A stretch of DNA of 35,084 bases from Sulfuritalea sp. (GCA_021738105.1 JAIPCS010000007.1:1-35084), one strand, 5' to 3'. Positions 7,203 to 17,542 are shown, counted from the stretch's first letter. Notes: a model not told the origin generated them from the letters alone. Numbers and translations are program-made.

Positions 7203-10200
7203 TCATTTTAGTTCGGCGTGCAATGACTGCAGGGAATAGGTTTCAAGTCCGGCATGTCGCATTCCCGCGCATGCAGCATGAGCACCTTCGACCGTTGTAA
7301 ACAAGGTGACCTTCGCACCGAGGGCCGAAGTGCGGATAGAGCGTGAATCCACAATCGCAGTACGCTTTTCTTCCACGGTATTTACGATAAGGGCAATTTC
7401 GCCATTCTTGATCATATCGACAACGTGCGGACGCCCTTCGGTAACCTTGTTGACCAGTTCAACCGGCATTCCGGCTTCACTTATCGCGCCCCCGGTGCCG
7501 CGCGTCGCTACCAGAGCAAATCCGAGTTCGTACAGCTCGCGTGCGACGTCGACGGCCTTCTGTCGATCCGCCGGCTTTACACTGATGAAAACTTTGCCGG
7601 ATGTAGGCAATCGTGTCCCTGCCGCGTACTGTGATTTGACAAACGCCTCTCCAAAACTGCGACCGACACCCATTACTTCGCCGGTGGACTTCATCTCCGG
7701 ACCCAGAATGGTGTCGACACCCGGAAACTTGATGAAGGGGAACACCGCCTCTTTCACGGAATAGTAAGGCGGGATGATTTCCCGTGTCACGCCCTGGTCC
7801 GCCAGGCTGCGGCCCGCCATGCATCGAGCCGCAATTTTGGCCAAAGGCAAACTCGTCGCCTTGGATACAAAAGGCACCGTGCGCGAAGCGCGCGGATTGA
7901 CTTCCAGAACATAAACCAGTGCATTGGCTCCACTGCCTTGAATAGCAAACTGCACGTTCATGAGGCCAACGACGTTGAGACCTTTGGCCATCATTGCAGT
8001 CTGCCGACGCAATTCGTCCTGTATTTCGGTCGACAGCGAAAACGGTGGCAGGGAACAGGCCGAATCACCCGAGTGCACACCCGCCTGCTCAATGTGTTCC
8101 ATGATCCCGCCGATCAGCACCTGCGAGCCATCTGACAAGGCATCGACGTCTACCTCGGTAGCATCATTGAGAAAGCGATCGAGCAACACAGGGGAGTCGA
8201 AGGAAACCTTGATCGCGTCGCGCATATAGCGCTCCAGATCCTTCTGCTCGTGCACGATTTCCATGGCGCGGCCGCCGAGCACGTAGGAAGGACGCACTAC
8301 CAGCGGATACCCTATTTCCGCCGCCAGTCGAATCGCGTCGGGCTCGGTACGCGCGGTGCGATTCGGCGGTTGTTTTAGACCCAGGTCATGCAGCAACTTT
8401 TGAAAGCGCTCTCGATCTTCGGCAGCATCGATCATGTCAGGGCTCGTGCCAATGATGGGAACACCATTCAACTCGAGCTCGCGGGCACGCTTGAGCGGCG
8501 TCTGGCCGCCAAACTGAACGATGACACCTGTCGGCTGTTCGACGTGGACGATTTCCAGGATATCTTCGAGCGTCACCGGCTCGAAATACAGGCGATCTGA
8601 AGTGTCATAGTCGGTGGACACCGTCTCCGGATTGCAGTTGACCATGATGGTTTCATAGCCGTCTTCGCGCATTGCAAAAGCCGCATGCACGCAACAGTAG
8701 TCAAACTCGATACCTTGGCCAATCCTATTCGGCCCGCCACCGAGCACCATGATTTTCTTGCGCGTAGTCGGCTTCGCCTCACATTCTTCCTCATACGTCG
8801 AGTACATGTAGGCGGTTGAGGTGGAGAATTCACCGGCGCACGTGTCAACACGCTTATACACAGGACGGACTCCGAGAGCGTGGCGACGCTCTCGCACTGC
8901 GGTTTCACCACTGACCCCTTCCGCGGGATCATGGCTGGCGCTGACCAATGTACCGATGCGCCGATCCGAAAAACCTTTGCGTTTCAGAGATCGCAGCGTT
9001 GCAGCATCCAGGTCATCCAGATTGCGTGAACGCATCCAGCCTTCTGTATTGATGAGGTCCTCAATCTGAACCAGGAACCAAGGATCAATTCGGGTCAGAT
9101 CAAACACCTGCTGCAGGGTGTAACCCTCTCTGAAGGCCTGCGCCAGATACCAGATGCGCTCCGGACCGGGACTGACCAATTCGCGATTGATCTCCTCCCG
9201 ATCGGCTTCGATTTCGTCAAAACCATACACGCTGACTTCAAGCCCGCGCAGTGCTTTTTGCAAAGACTCCTGAAAGCTGCGTCCGATCGCCATGACTTCG
9301 CCGACAGACTTCATTTGTGTCGTCAGTCGATCATTGGCCAGGGGAAACTTCTCAAAGGCGAAGCGCGGTACCTTGGTCACCACATAGTCAATTGACGGCT
9401 CGAACGATGCAGGTGTCGCGCCGCCAGTAATATCGTTTTTCAGTTCGTCGAGCGTGTAACCCACGGCCAGTTTGGCGGCCACCTTGGCAATCGGAAATCC
9501 GGTTGCCTTTGAAGCCAGTGCCGAGGAACGAGAAACACGAGGATTCATCTCTATCACTACCATCGCCCCGTTTTTCGGATTGATGGCGAACTGCACGTTG
9601 GAACCACCCGTATCGACACCAATCTCTCGCAGAACAGCGATGCTGGCGTTGCGCATGATCTGGTATTCGCGATCGGTCAGCGTCTGGGCCGGCGCAACCG
9701 TTATCGAATCGCCAGTATGTACACCCATCGGATCGAGGTTTTCGATCGAACAAATGATGATGCAGTTGTCTTTGGAGTCCCGCACCACCTCCATCTCGTA
9801 TTCTTTCCAGCCAAGCAACGATTCCTCGATCAACAACTCCTTGGTCGGACTGGCTTCGAGACCGCGTTTGCAAATCTCGACAAACTCTTCCTGGTTATAG
9901 GCAATGCCACCACCTGACCCCCCCATGGTGAAGGACGGGCGAATGATGGTAGGAAAGCCCATGGCTCCCTGCACTTGCTGCGCCTCTTCCATGCTGTGGG
10001 CAATACCCGAACGTGCTGATCCAAGGCCAATGCGGGTCATGGCCTTTTTGAATTTCTCGCGATCCTCAGCCATATCGATGGCTTCGCGCGAGGCTCCAAT
10101 CATTTCGACGCCGTATTTCTCAAGCACGCCATGTTTGGCCAAATCCAGCGCACAGTTCAGCGCGGTCTGCCCTCCCATGGTTGGAAGAACAGCATCCGGC

Positions 10201-10445
10201 CGCTCCTTGGAAATAATGTTTTCCAGAACGCGCCAGTTGATCGGTTCGATATAAGTCACGTCAGCCATGCCGGGATCAGTCATGATCGTCGCCGGGTTCG
10301 AGTTGACCAGAATGACTCTGTAGCCTTCTTCACGCAGGGCCTTGCATGCCTGGGCACCCGAATAATCGAACTCACAGGCCTGCCCAATGACGATCGGGCC
10401 AGCACCTATGATCAAGATGCTATGTATGTCGCTACGCTTTGGCAT
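7203..10445 (-). CDS. carB: carbamoyl-phosphate synthase large subunit CarB
   Basis: Makes carbamoyl phosphate from bicarbonate, two ATP and ammonia delivered by CarA, for arginine and pyrimidine synthesis. At 1080 residues it has full length. Two homologous ATP-grasp halves are visible. The first starts [22 protein letters not shown] and contains [17 protein letters not shown]. The second starts [20 protein letters not shown] and contains [16 protein letters not shown]. Both end in [18 protein letters not shown] / [18 protein letters not shown]. The last ~130 residues form the MGS-like allosteric domain ([16 protein letters not shown]... [10 protein letters not shown]). It is separated from carA by leuE. 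Confidence 0.98.
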   Translation of the reverse strand: MPKRSDIHSILIIGAGPIVIGQACEFDYSGAQACKALREEGYRVILVNSNPATIMTDPGMADVTYIEPINWRVLENIISKERPDAVLPTMGGQTALNCALDLAKHGVLEKYGVEMIGASREAIDMAEDREKFKKAMTRIGLGSARSGIAHSMEEAQQVQGAMGFPTIIRPSFTMGGSGGGIAYNQEEFVEICKRGLEASPTKELLIEESLLGWKEYEMEVVRDSKDNCIIICSIENLDPMGVHTGDSITVAPAQTLTDREYQIMRNASIAVLREIGVDTGGSNVQFAINPKNGAMVVIEMNPRVSRSSALASKATGFPIAKVAAKLAVGYTLDELKNDITGGATPASFEPSIDYVVTKVPRFAFEKFPLANDRLTTQMKSVGEVMAIGRSFQESLQKALRGLEVSVYGFDEIEADREEINRELVSPGPERIWYLAQAFREGYTLQQVFDLTRIDPWFLVQIEDLINTEGWMRSRNLDDLDAATLRSLKRKGFSDRRIGTLVSASHDPAEGVSGETAVRERRHALGVRPVYKRVDTCAGEFSTSTAYMYSTYEEECEAKPTTRKKIMVLGGGPNRIGQGIEFDYCCVHAAFAMREDGYETIMVNCNPETVSTDYDTSDRLYFEPVTLEDILEIVHVEQPTGVIVQFGGQTPLKRARELELNGVPIIGTSPDMIDAAEDRERFQKLLHDLGLKQPPNRTARTEPDAIRLAAEIGYPLVVRPSYVLGGRAMEIVHEQKDLERYMRDAIKVSFDSPVLLDRFLNDATEVDVDALSDGSQVLIGGIMEHIEQAGVHSGDSACSLPPFSLSTEIQDELRRQTAMMAKGLNVVGLMNVQFAIQGSGANALVYVLEVNPRASRTVPFVSKATSLPLAKIAARCMAGRSLADQGVTREIIPPYYSVKEAVFPFIKFPGVDTILGPEMKSTGEVMGVGRSFGEAFVKSQYAAGTRLPTSGKVFISVKPADRQKAVDVARELYELGFALVATRGTGGAISEAGMPVELVNKVTEGRPHVVDMIKNGEIALIVNTVEEKRTAIVDSRSIRTSALGAKVTLFTTVEGAHAACAGMRHAGLETYSLQSLHAELK

Positions 10446-10469
10446 TACGTCTATTCACAATTTGTTGTT

Positions 10470-11117
10470 TCAATTCAAAGTCGAGTCGGCGAGCTTGGCA
10501 CCAAATCCTATGAACATCGCACCTATGCCACCAGTAGCACTCGCAGCCACGCGGCGCCTGCTGCGAAACTGGTTCGCCAGATGAACACCGCCAAATATGA
10601 GCGCCGACAGATACACGGCGCTGATCAACTGGCAGATGATTCCGAGAATGGCGAAAGACAGCGCTGGATAGGCATATCCGGGATCAACGAACTGAATGAA
10701 AAAGGAAACGAAGAACATGATGGCCTTGGGATTCATCAGGCTGATCGCAAGTGCGGCCCGGAAAGGACGCGCCGTGTCGACTCGGACATCATTCGTCGAA
10801 TTCTGCCCCCGGTTAATCCACATTGCCCAGGCTGAACGCAGCAGGCCAATCCCCATCCAGGCAAGATAAGCCGCGCCGACATATTTGAGCAACAGGAAGA
10901 AACCCGGACTGGCCTGTAGCAACGATGCTACGCCGGTCGCCGAAAGTGCCATCAGAGTTGCATCACCGACAAATACTCCACATGCGCCCTGATAGCCTGC
11001 GCGAACGCCGCGCCTGGAGGCTACAGCAATTACATATAGCGAGTTCGGGCCGGGCAGCAGCACAATAAAAATTGTGCCCAGCACATATGTCGCGAGATCG
11101 GTTACGCCGTAAAACAT
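10470..11117 (-). CDS. leuE: LysE/RhtB-family amino-acid exporter, LeuE-like
   Basis: A 215-residue membrane exporter of the LysE/RhtB superfamily. It strongly recalls E. coli LeuE, which exports leucine and related neutral amino acids, in IFIVLLPGPNSLYVIAVASRRG, the GYQGACGVFVGDATLM segment and ISLMNPKAIMFFVSFFIQF. Six hydrophobic segments can be picked out. The ATG at 11117 is preferred: GAGGTGG lies about 9 nt upstream, whereas a TTG at 11135 overlaps that site. It begins 14 nt after the carA stop and ends 24 nt before carB, so it is embedded in the car operon. The substrate is inferred only from similarity and could be another amino acid. Confidence 0.85.
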   Translation of the reverse strand: MFYGVTDLATYVLGTIFIVLLPGPNSLYVIAVASRRGVRAGYQGACGVFVGDATLMALSATGVASLLQASPGFFLLLKYVGAAYLAWMGIGLLRSAWAMWINRGQNSTNDVRVDTARPFRAALAISLMNPKAIMFFVSFFIQFVDPGYAYPALSFAILGIICQLISAVYLSALIFGGVHLANQFRSRRRVAASATGGIGAMFIGFGAKLADSTLN

Positions 11118-11131
11118 GAATTCAGCCCACC

Positions 11132-12274
11132 TCAATCCGTGGACCGACGGGTGGCCATCGAACCCGTGAATCGGTCAAACAGGTAGGCCAGATCCTGCGG
11201 CCCCGGACTGGCTTCTGGATGCCCCTGAAAACAGAATGCAGGTCGATCCGTCCAAGCCATGCCCTGCAGGCTGCCGTCAAACAAGGAAACGTGCGTTATT
11301 TTTACATTCTGTGGAAGGCTCGATGGATCAACCGCAAATCCGTGGTTCTGGCTCGTAATCAGTACTTGGCCGGTCTCGATATCCTTGACAGGATGATTGG
11401 CCCCATGATGCCCGAACTTCATTTTGAGTGTCTTGCCACCTGCAGCCAATCCCATCAACTGATGCCCAAGACAGATTCCGAATACCGGCAGACGAAGCTC
11501 AAGGAACTCCCGTATCGCCTCAACGGCATAGTCGCATGGCTCAGGATCTCCAGGACCGTTCGACAGGAACACTCCATCAGGGTTGAGCGCCATGACTTCC
11601 GCAGCAGGTGTTCTTGCGGGCACCACAGTCAGCTTGCAACCACGCGAAGCAAGCATGCGCAATATATTGCGCTTGACACCAAAGTCGTAGGCGACCACGT
11701 GGAAATTGAATTTCTCCGGCTGCAAAAAGCCCTCGCCGAGCCTCCATTCTCCCTGACTCCATGCATAGGATTGACCGACACTGACCACTTGCGCCAGATC
11801 CATTCCGGCCAATCCGGGAAAAGCGCGCGCCTGATTCACGGCGTGATCGGCATCGAGATCTTCACCTGCCATCAAACAGCCTGCCTGAGCACCTCGGTCG
11901 CGAAGAATACGGGTCAGCTTGCGCGTATCGATATCGGCCAGACCCAAAACGTTTCCCGCACGCAAATAGGCGTCAAGCGTCTGCTCACTGCGAAAATTTG
12001 ACGCCAGCAGTGGCAAATCGCGAATGATCAACCCGGCGGCGTGAATGCGATCTGCTTCGCAGTCTTCTTGATTGACGCCATAGTTGCCGACATGAGGATA
12101 GGTCAGAGTGACAATTTGACGGCTGTAGGAGGGATCCGTGAGGATTTCCTGGTAACCCGACATGGCGGTATTGAACACCACCTCGCCCACGCTGCTGCCG
12201 GTAGCACCGATGCCCTTGCCTCTAAACACCGTTCCGTCGGCCAGGGCAAGAAGGGCAGGCGGAAAGTGCGACAC
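11132..12274 (-). CDS. carA: carbamoyl-phosphate synthase small subunit CarA
   Basis: Glutamine amidotransferase subunit that hydrolyses glutamine and channels ammonia to CarB. It has 380 residues. The N-terminal CPSase_sm domain covers about 1-130 ([24 protein letters not shown]). The class I amidotransferase domain has the nucleophile in FGICLGHQ (Cys268), the oxyanion segment SNGPGDPEP, and the catalytic His-x-Glu in [13 protein letters not shown]. The start is GTG at 12274 with GGGAG 7 nt upstream, giving the usual N-terminus [15 protein letters not shown] promoter lies 81-109 nt upstream, giving a leader of about 74 nt. Confidence 0.97.
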   Translation of the reverse strand: MSHFPPALLALADGTVFRGKGIGATGSSVGEVVFNTAMSGYQEILTDPSYSRQIVTLTYPHVGNYGVNQEDCEADRIHAAGLIIRDLPLLASNFRSEQTLDAYLRAGNVLGLADIDTRKLTRILRDRGAQAGCLMAGEDLDADHAVNQARAFPGLAGMDLAQVVSVGQSYAWSQGEWRLGEGFLQPEKFNFHVVAYDFGVKRNILRMLASRGCKLTVVPARTPAAEVMALNPDGVFLSNGPGDPEPCDYAVEAIREFLELRLPVFGICLGHQLMGLAAGGKTLKMKFGHHGANHPVKDIETGQVLITSQNHGFAVDPSSLPQNVKITHVSLFDGSLQGMAWTDRPAFCFQGHPEASPGPQDLAYLFDRFTGSMATRRSTD

Positions 12275-12354
12275 AATGAGGCTCCCGGAACAAGACGATT
12301 CAGCAATCGGAACCGGGCACCGCTTGATTCACATAGCACCCGGCAAACCGTCGA

Positions 12355-12383
12355 ATTGTAACTCTCCGAGACGCGAACCGCAA
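12355..12383 (-). promoter_or_regulatory. sigma-70-type promoter of the carA-leuE-carB operon
   Basis: Minus-strand TTGCGG (12383-12378), a 17-nt spacer and TACAAT (12360-12355), between dapB and carA. The predicted start is near 12348. The resulting leader would begin with an imperfect hairpin made of 12343-12335 and 12321-12313 (9 pairs, three of them G-U). No U-tract follows it, so it is not an obvious attenuator. Confidence 0.6.
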
Positions 12384-12415
12384 CGCACAACGCGCAACGA
12401 TAGTCTTTTTTCCGG

Positions 12416-13222
12416 TTATTTCAATCCCAGAACATCTTGCATATCGAACAGACCGCTTTCGCGACCGCTCATGAAACGGCCGGCACGTAAGGCTCCCACT
12501 GCATAGGGCATGCGGCCGCCTGACTTGTGCGTGATCTCAATACGCTCGCCAGAGCCTGCAAACAGAACGGTGTGGTCCCCGATAATGTCGCCGCCACGAA
12601 TCGTTGAAAAACCTATCTGCGTTTCGGGACGTTCACCGGTATGTCCTTGTCGCCCATATACGGCACACTCGTCCAGCTTGCGCCCAAGTGCCGCCGCCAC
12701 AACCTCTCCCATATGCAAGGCTGTACCTGAAGGCGCATCGACCTTGTGGCGATGATGGGCCTCAATCACTTCTACGTCGTAACCCTGATTGAGAATACGT
12801 GCCGCAACATCGAGCAGGCGAAATACTGCATTCACTCCCACTGCCATGTTGGGCGCGAATACCACAGGAATCTCTCGAGCAGCGTCTTCAATTGCTCGTT
12901 TACCCTCAGTCGAAAAACCTGTGGTTCCAATAACCATGCTGACGCGATGACGCCGGCAGGCATCGAGATGTTTCAATGTTCCCTCCGGCCGGGTAAAGTC
13001 TATCAGGCAATCTGAAACCCCCAATGCAGCATCTATATCGGAGCTGATGCTAACTCCACAGGGTGCGCCGATCAGTTCGCCTGCATCTTTGCCCAGAAAC
13101 GGACTGCTGCTGTGCTCGAGTGCAGCTGCCAGAATTCCAGACTCATCCTTCTGCACAGCCTCGATCAAGGTACGGCCCATACGTCCGGCGCTTCCGGCTA
13201 TTGCATATCGAATTTTTTTCAT
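12416..13222 (-). CDS. dapB: 4-hydroxy-tetrahydrodipicolinate reductase DapB
   Basis: Second committed step of the diaminopimelate/lysine pathway, reducing the cyclic dipicolinate intermediate with NAD(P)H; it supplies peptidoglycan precursors. It has 268 residues. The Rossmann loop GSAGRMG is at residues 10-16, the hinge/cofactor segment is IGTTGFS, and the catalytic signature [16 protein letters not shown] carries the active His and Lys. The C-terminal [26 protein letters not shown] is typical. The ATG at 13222 comes 3 nt after the bamE stop, so the two are likely co-transcribed from the bamE side. Confidence 0.97.
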   Translation of the reverse strand: MKKIRYAIAGSAGRMGRTLIEAVQKDESGILAAALEHSSSPFLGKDAGELIGAPCGVSISSDIDAALGVSDCLIDFTRPEGTLKHLDACRRHRVSMVIGTTGFSTEGKRAIEDAAREIPVVFAPNMAVGVNAVFRLLDVAARILNQGYDVEVIEAHHRHKVDAPSGTALHMGEVVAAALGRKLDECAVYGRQGHTGERPETQIGFSTIRGGDIIGDHTVLFAGSGERIEITHKSGGRMPYAVGALRAGRFMSGRESGLFDMQDVLGLK

Positions 13223-13225
13223 GCT

Positions 13226-13648
13226 CTATTTTTTCTCTTGAGTATCGCTATTGCCTGTAACCGGTGCCTTGATCTCGATGACCTTGGAGGCTGGCTTGGG
13301 TACGCTGTTCGCCCCTGCTTCCTCGGCGACAACATCCCCCGCAACACGGCTCAACTTGTTGTTCTCAAAAAATACCGCCAGGCTTCGCTGCTGAATTTCT
13401 CCCGCCCCGGGTCGAAACCGATATATGTAGTCCCAGCGATCCTGATGAAACATGTCAGCAATCAGCGGAGAACCCAAAATAAAACGAACCTGCTCGCGGC
13501 TCAGCCCTGGCTTCAGTTGGGCCACCATGTCCTGAGTCACGAAATTGCCCTGCCGCACGTCTATGCGATAGGGTGAGAAATATGAGGTGATCTGCGGAAC
13601 ATTGGAACAGGCTGCCAGAAACGGCAGGAGAAACAGGAATCGCTTCAT
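13226..13648 (-). CDS. bamE: outer-membrane assembly lipoprotein BamE (OmlA/SmpA)
   Basis: Lipoprotein subunit of the BAM complex that inserts beta-barrel proteins in the outer membrane. The signal peptide is very short: MKRFLFLLPFLAAC, with the lipobox LAAC and the lipidated Cys at 14. The mature part carries the BamE/SmpA core YRIDVRQGNFVTQDMVAQLKPG, SREQVRFILGSP and DRWDYIYRF, followed by a disordered tail rich in Ala, Val and Lys. It has 140 residues. It is divergent from fur, an arrangement also known in pseudomonads, and upstream of dapB with a 3-nt gap. Confidence 0.93.
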   Translation of the reverse strand: MKRFLFLLPFLAACSNVPQITSYFSPYRIDVRQGNFVTQDMVAQLKPGLSREQVRFILGSPLIADMFHQDRWDYIYRFRPGAGEIQQRSLAVFFENNKLSRVAGDVVAEEAGANSVPKPASKVIEIKAPVTGNSDTQEKK

Positions 13649-13801
13649 CGGGAAATTCCGGAAAAACCACTATTAGCCTATGGCTGCCCCACTCCGGCAT
13701 GCCTCGTTTTTCCCGACTGGTTTATCCCAACCGGGGCTCGAAAACTATATCATAGCTCCCCGATCCGACCTGAGTTGACGTGACTGCGCGCTTTTCGACA
13801 C
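13649..13801. promoter_or_regulatory. fur/bamE divergent intergenic region
   Basis: 153 bp between the divergent starts of bamE and fur. It holds an AT-rich CTATATCATAG block (13745-13755) that offers -10-like hexamers in both directions: TATATC for fur and TATGAT/TATAGT for bamE. No good -35 is seen for either, so exact promoters are not assigned. No recognisable Fur box (GATAATGATAATCATTATC type) was seen. fur has no Shine-Dalgarno sequence before its ATG. Confidence 0.35.
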
Positions 13802-14248
13802 ATGACCCATCCTGACGACCTCAAGAATATCGGCCTCAAGGCACCCTACCCGCGGCTCAAAATCGTGGACCTCTTTCATAAACTTCAGGACGAGGGTTCG
13901 CCACGCCATGTTACAGCCGAAGATGTCTACCGTCACCTGATTGCCGATGACCTGGATATTGGCCTCGCTACCGTTTATAGAGTACTAACGCAATTTGAGC
14001 AGGCTGGGTTGCTGCAACGGCATCATTTTGAGTCCGGCAAGGCGATTTTCGAACTGAATGAAGGTAAGCACCACGATCATCTTGTCTGTGTTGAATGCGG
14101 CCGAGTGGAAGAATTTTACGATTCCGCAATTGAAAAAAGACAGGTCAGCATCGCCGAGGAACGCGGCTTTACCGTCCGGGAACATGCGCTCTACCTATAT
14201 GTCGAGTGCAACAAGCCCGACTGTCCTCATCGAAAAGCAGCAAACTAA
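13802..14248 (+). CDS. fur: ferric uptake regulator Fur
   Basis: Fe(II)-responsive DNA-binding repressor of iron uptake genes. It has 148 residues. The N-terminal winged helix includes [14 protein letters not shown] and the recognition helix in [19 protein letters not shown]. The metal/dimerisation domain carries [18 protein letters not shown] and a C-terminal Cys pair in CNKPDCPHR. The sequence fits Fur rather than Zur or PerR by overall resemblance. The ATG at 13802 matches the family N-terminus, although there is no Shine-Dalgarno sequence. Downstream, a UPF0016 exporter gene follows after 8 nt, suggesting joint control of iron and manganese. Confidence 0.95.
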   Translation: MTHPDDLKNIGLKAPYPRLKIVDLFHKLQDEGSPRHVTAEDVYRHLIADDLDIGLATVYRVLTQFEQAGLLQRHHFESGKAIFELNEGKHHDHLVCVECGRVEEFYDSAIEKRQVSIAEERGFTVREHALYLYVECNKPDCPHRKAAN

Positions 14249-14256
14249 AACGCTGC

Positions 14257-14829
14257 TTGGAAGCATTTCTTACGTCGGCCACGTTGGTCGCCCTGGCGGA
14301 AATCGGCGACAAGACACAACTGCTTTCGTTTGTGCTCGCTGCCCGTCTGCGTAAGCCCATTCCGATTGTCGCCGGTATCTTCGTTGCCACCATACTCAAC
14401 CACGCCCTGGCCGGCTCACTTGGTGTTTGGCTGGCTAGTTTGATCTCGCCCCAATGGCTTCCCTGGATCACCGGTAGCGTATTCATCGCATTTGGCCTCT
14501 GGGCGCTGCACCCGGACTCGCTTGACGAAGACCCCAAGCAGCATCCTGCAGGTATCTTTGTCACCACCACCATCGCCTTCTTTATCGCGGAAATGGGCGA
14601 TAAAACCCAATTTGCGACGATAGCGCTGGGGGCTCAGTTCCAGGGCGCGTTGATTGCGGTGGTCATGGGAACCACGGCGGGAATGATGCTTGCGAATGTG
14701 CCGGCGGTCATGGTGGGCGAACGACTGGCCAAACGCCTGCCGCTGACTGCAATTCGCTGGGTTGCTGCTGCTGTTTTTGTTGCTACAGGTGTCACGAGTA
14801 TTCTGGGTGCACCAGGATTGACGATATAG
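14257..14829 (+). CDS. UPF0016/GDT1-family membrane protein, probable Mn2+ exporter
   Basis: A 190-residue membrane protein with the two-fold UPF0016 (TMEM165/GDT1/MneA) architecture: two halves of three helices, each with the signature E-x-G-D-K-T-Q, here AEIGDKTQLL in the first helix and AEMGDKTQFA in the fourth. Characterised bacterial members export manganese, and others move calcium or protons. The start is taken as TTG at 14257 because family members begin like (M)EAFLTSATLVALAEIG. A GTG at 14206 would overlap fur by 43 bp and give a non-family N-terminus. No Shine-Dalgarno is seen, so translation may be coupled to fur, whose stop is 8 nt upstream. The gene converges on recN. Confidence 0.85.
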   Translation: MEAFLTSATLVALAEIGDKTQLLSFVLAARLRKPIPIVAGIFVATILNHALAGSLGVWLASLISPQWLPWITGSVFIAFGLWALHPDSLDEDPKQHPAGIFVTTTIAFFIAEMGDKTQFATIALGAQFQGALIAVVMGTTAGMMLANVPAVMVGERLAKRLPLTAIRWVAAAVFVATGVTSILGAPGLTI

Positions 14830-14876
14830 AACACTCCTTTTTCATCAGGATTCCGACCGGCGACCGGACACTCGCA

Positions 14877-16529
14877 CTAAGTCAGTCCGAGCATTTCCGC
14901 CGCATGACGACGGGTGGTCGCCGTGATTTTTTCGCCACCCAACATGCGAGCAATCTCACCTATCCGTGCTTCCTGGTCCAAAATACTGACTGAGGATGTC
15001 GTCGTATCGCCCTGTATGTCCTTGATAATCGACCATTGCCAATCGGCCTGCGCCGCCACTTGCGGCAGATGGGTAACGCACAGCACTTGCCGACTTTCAC
15101 CCAATTCACGCAGCATACGACCAACGATCTCAGCAACGCGTCCGCCAATGCCGACGTCGACTTCATCGAATATCAACGTATCGGCTGGATTTGCCTGACT
15201 GGCGATCACTTGCAAGGCAAGTCCAATACGTGACAACTCGCCACCGGACGCCACCTTGGCAAGCGCCCGAAGCGGCTGGCCGGAATTGGCCGAAACACGA
15301 AATTCCACCGTTTCCAGCCCGCTGGACGTGCCTTCTGTCAAAGGCAGCAACGCAATTTCAAACTTTCCGCCAGCCATGGCCAATTCCTGCATTGCAGAAG
15401 ATACGGCGATCGACAGGGACTTTGCCGTATTCGTCCGCAAAACGGAAAGCTTCTTCGCCAGTTCGCGAAACGCGCTTTCTGCTCGCCATTCCCTGTCTGC
15501 GAGTGCCGCCGGATCAGCGCGCAACGTCAACTCGCTTAAACGACTCTGTAACTCCTGCAAAAGGACGGGCAGCTCCTCCGGCGCGACGCGATGCTTGCGC
15601 GCCATTTGAGTCACAGCGTCGATACGGTTGTCCAACTCACTCATGCGCGCTGGATCGAGATCCAGCCGATCCTGATAACGCCGTAGCGCCAGCGCCGACT
15701 CTTCCAACTGGATCAGCGCACTCTCAAACAACTGGCTCACATCACCAAGCGCCGGATCGAAAGCGGTGAGCTCGGACAGCCTTGCTCCAGCGTGCTGCAG
15801 CAAGGGCAGACTTGCATTCTCGCCGTCATCGAGAACTTGAAGTGCAAGGGCCGCGCCCTCGATCAATGCATTGGCGTTACCCAATCGCCGATGCTCCTGC
15901 TCGGTCTCCTGCCACTCGGCAGTATCAAAAGCCAGCGCTGAAAGTTCCTTCACTTGCCACTCGAGCAACTCCCGCTCACGCGCTGTGGCTTCAACATCTT
16001 TCTCGGCGGCTTGTCGCGCATCACGTGCGGCGCGCCAGATTCCGAACGCAACAGCAACCTCGTGCGCCAACGTCTGGGCACCGGCATGTGCATCGAGCAG
16101 ATCACGCTGCGCATCGCTGCGCAACAGTGAATGGTGAGCATTCTGACCGTGGATGTCGGCAAGAAAGTCAGCCACTTCGCGTAACTGACCTAGTGTCGCC
16201 GCTGCGCCATTGATATACGCGCGCGATCGCCCCGCACTATCGATTACACGGCGGAGAAGACAGGCATCACGATCGTAGTCATTGGCCCTCAGCCAGGATT
16301 CAAGCGGGCTATCAAGCGCAACATCAAACTCTGCAGATATTTCCGCTCGTTCCGATCCGCTGCGAACTACTGTAGCGTCAGCACGCTCGCCGAGGGCCAA
16401 AGACAAAGCATCAACAAGTATCGATTTTCCGGCTCCGGTCTCACCCGTCAGTGCGCCGAATCCGCCGCTGAACTCGAGTTCAAGGCGGTCAACAATGACA
16501 AAATCGCGGACGATCAGACGCAGGAGCAT
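14877..16529 (-). CDS. recN: DNA repair protein RecN
   Basis: SMC-like ATPase that gathers broken DNA ends in double-strand break repair. It has 550 residues. Walker A is GETGAGKS (29-36). Two long coiled-coil arms rich in Glu, Arg, Leu and Ala fill the middle (about 150-370). The C-terminal half has the ABC signature region ASGGELSRIGLALQV and Walker B TLIFDEVDVGIGG, followed by CVTHLPQVAAQADWQW. The start ATG at 16529 comes 15 nt after the nadK stop and has no clear ribosome-binding site. No LexA-type operator was recognised nearby. Confidence 0.96.
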   Translation of the reverse strand: MLLRLIVRDFVIVDRLELEFSGGFGALTGETGAGKSILVDALSLALGERADATVVRSGSERAEISAEFDVALDSPLESWLRANDYDRDACLLRRVIDSAGRSRAYINGAAATLGQLREVADFLADIHGQNAHHSLLRSDAQRDLLDAHAGAQTLAHEVAVAFGIWRAARDARQAAEKDVEATARERELLEWQVKELSALAFDTAEWQETEQEHRRLGNANALIEGAALALQVLDDGENASLPLLQHAGARLSELTAFDPALGDVSQLFESALIQLEESALALRRYQDRLDLDPARMSELDNRIDAVTQMARKHRVAPEELPVLLQELQSRLSELTLRADPAALADREWRAESAFRELAKKLSVLRTNTAKSLSIAVSSAMQELAMAGGKFEIALLPLTEGTSSGLETVEFRVSANSGQPLRALAKVASGGELSRIGLALQVIASQANPADTLIFDEVDVGIGGRVAEIVGRMLRELGESRQVLCVTHLPQVAAQADWQWSIIKDIQGDTTTSSVSILDQEARIGEIARMLGGEKITATTRRHAAEMLGLT

Positions 16530-16544
16530 ATTTCGGTCACACGA

Positions 16545-17435
16545 TCAGTGTCGAGGAGTTGAACTCCAATGCAGCTTTTCCCGAAGCATGGCGAAATAGC
16601 TGTAACCCGGTGGGTGCAGAAGGGTAATGCCGTGGCGGGATCGCATGGTTCGCACCACGTCGCCGGAACGTGCATCAAAACGCGTCTGACCATCGAAATG
16701 GACGCGCGCGTCATGTGGTGGTAGCAATGCAATATCGATCGTGCTGCTATCACTGACCGTAATCGGTCGATTCGACAGCGCATGCGGGCAAAGCGGCACG
16801 ATGGCGATACCCGGTACCGAAGGGTGAAGAATCGGTCCGTTGGCAGAAAGTGCGTAGGCAGTAGAACCTGTCGGTGTGGAAATGATCAATCCATCAGCCC
16901 TTAATACGTGGATCAGTTCGCCATCAACCTTCACTTCAAGTTCTATCATGCGACCGATATCGCCCTTGTTTACCACCACGTCGTTCAAAGCAAGGGTTTG
17001 AAACGCCGATTCACCATCGCGCAACACATTAACATCCAACAGAAAACGCTTTTCTCTGAAAAACCGCCCTTCGAGCACCGCGGAAATGCTTTCGATCATC
17101 GAATCCAGAGCAATGTCGGTCATGAAACCCAGCCGCCCCTGATTGATACCGACCAGCGGCACGTCAAACTCAGCCAGACGCCGTGCCGCATTAAGCATGG
17201 TGCCATCACCGCCCAGGATTACCGCCAGATCGGCGCGTTCGCCAATGCTCTCGTAGCTGGCCACTGCGTAACCGTTGGACCCGACCGCATCGGCGGTGGC
17301 CTCCTCCAACAGTACCTCGACACCGTCCTTGCGCAAAAACGCGGCAAGTTCCAGAAGGGATTCGGCGATTTCCCGGCTCTGGTACTTGCCAATCAGGGCA
17401 ATGGCACGAAATGATTGTGATGCCTCCAAGTTCAT
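16545..17435 (-). CDS. nadK: NAD kinase
   Basis: Phosphorylates NAD to NADP. It has 291 residues from the ATG at 17435. The nucleotide-binding GGDGTM motif is at residues 75-80; the conserved ALNDVVVNKGD and the STPTGSTAYALSANGP segment bind NAD. Longer in-frame starts at 17468 and 17513 are possible but add Arg/Cys-rich residues unlike the family, which begins close to FRAIALIGKY. There is no Shine-Dalgarno sequence; TTTAAT on the minus strand (17448-17443) lies 7 nt before the ATG, so the message could be leaderless. It is followed by recN, a pairing common in proteobacteria. Confidence 0.95.
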   Translation of the reverse strand: MNLEASQSFRAIALIGKYQSREIAESLLELAAFLRKDGVEVLLEEATADAVGSNGYAVASYESIGERADLAVILGGDGTMLNAARRLAEFDVPLVGINQGRLGFMTDIALDSMIESISAVLEGRFFREKRFLLDVNVLRDGESAFQTLALNDVVVNKGDIGRMIELEVKVDGELIHVLRADGLIISTPTGSTAYALSANGPILHPSVPGIAIVPLCPHALSNRPITVSDSSTIDIALLPPHDARVHFDGQTRFDARSGDVVRTMRSRHGITLLHPPGYSYFAMLREKLHWSSTPRH

Positions 17436-17542
17436 GCGGGTGATTAAACCACAATTGCACAGGGTCATATTCGGTCGTCGACGGGCACTCCTGCTACCCG
17501 TGCCGGCTTTCACGAATCCCCGTCTCCAGACGAATTATTGAC

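Noticed and set aside
14206..14256. GTG start for the UPF0016 gene overlapping fur
   Set aside because: It would add 17 residues rich in Ser and Lys that do not match the family, while TTG 14257 gives the usual N-terminus next to the first E-x-G-D-K-T motif.
14830..14876. Terminator between the convergent UPF0016 and recN genes
   Set aside because: Only a small CCGG/CCGG repeat with a 3-nt loop and no U-tract is present.
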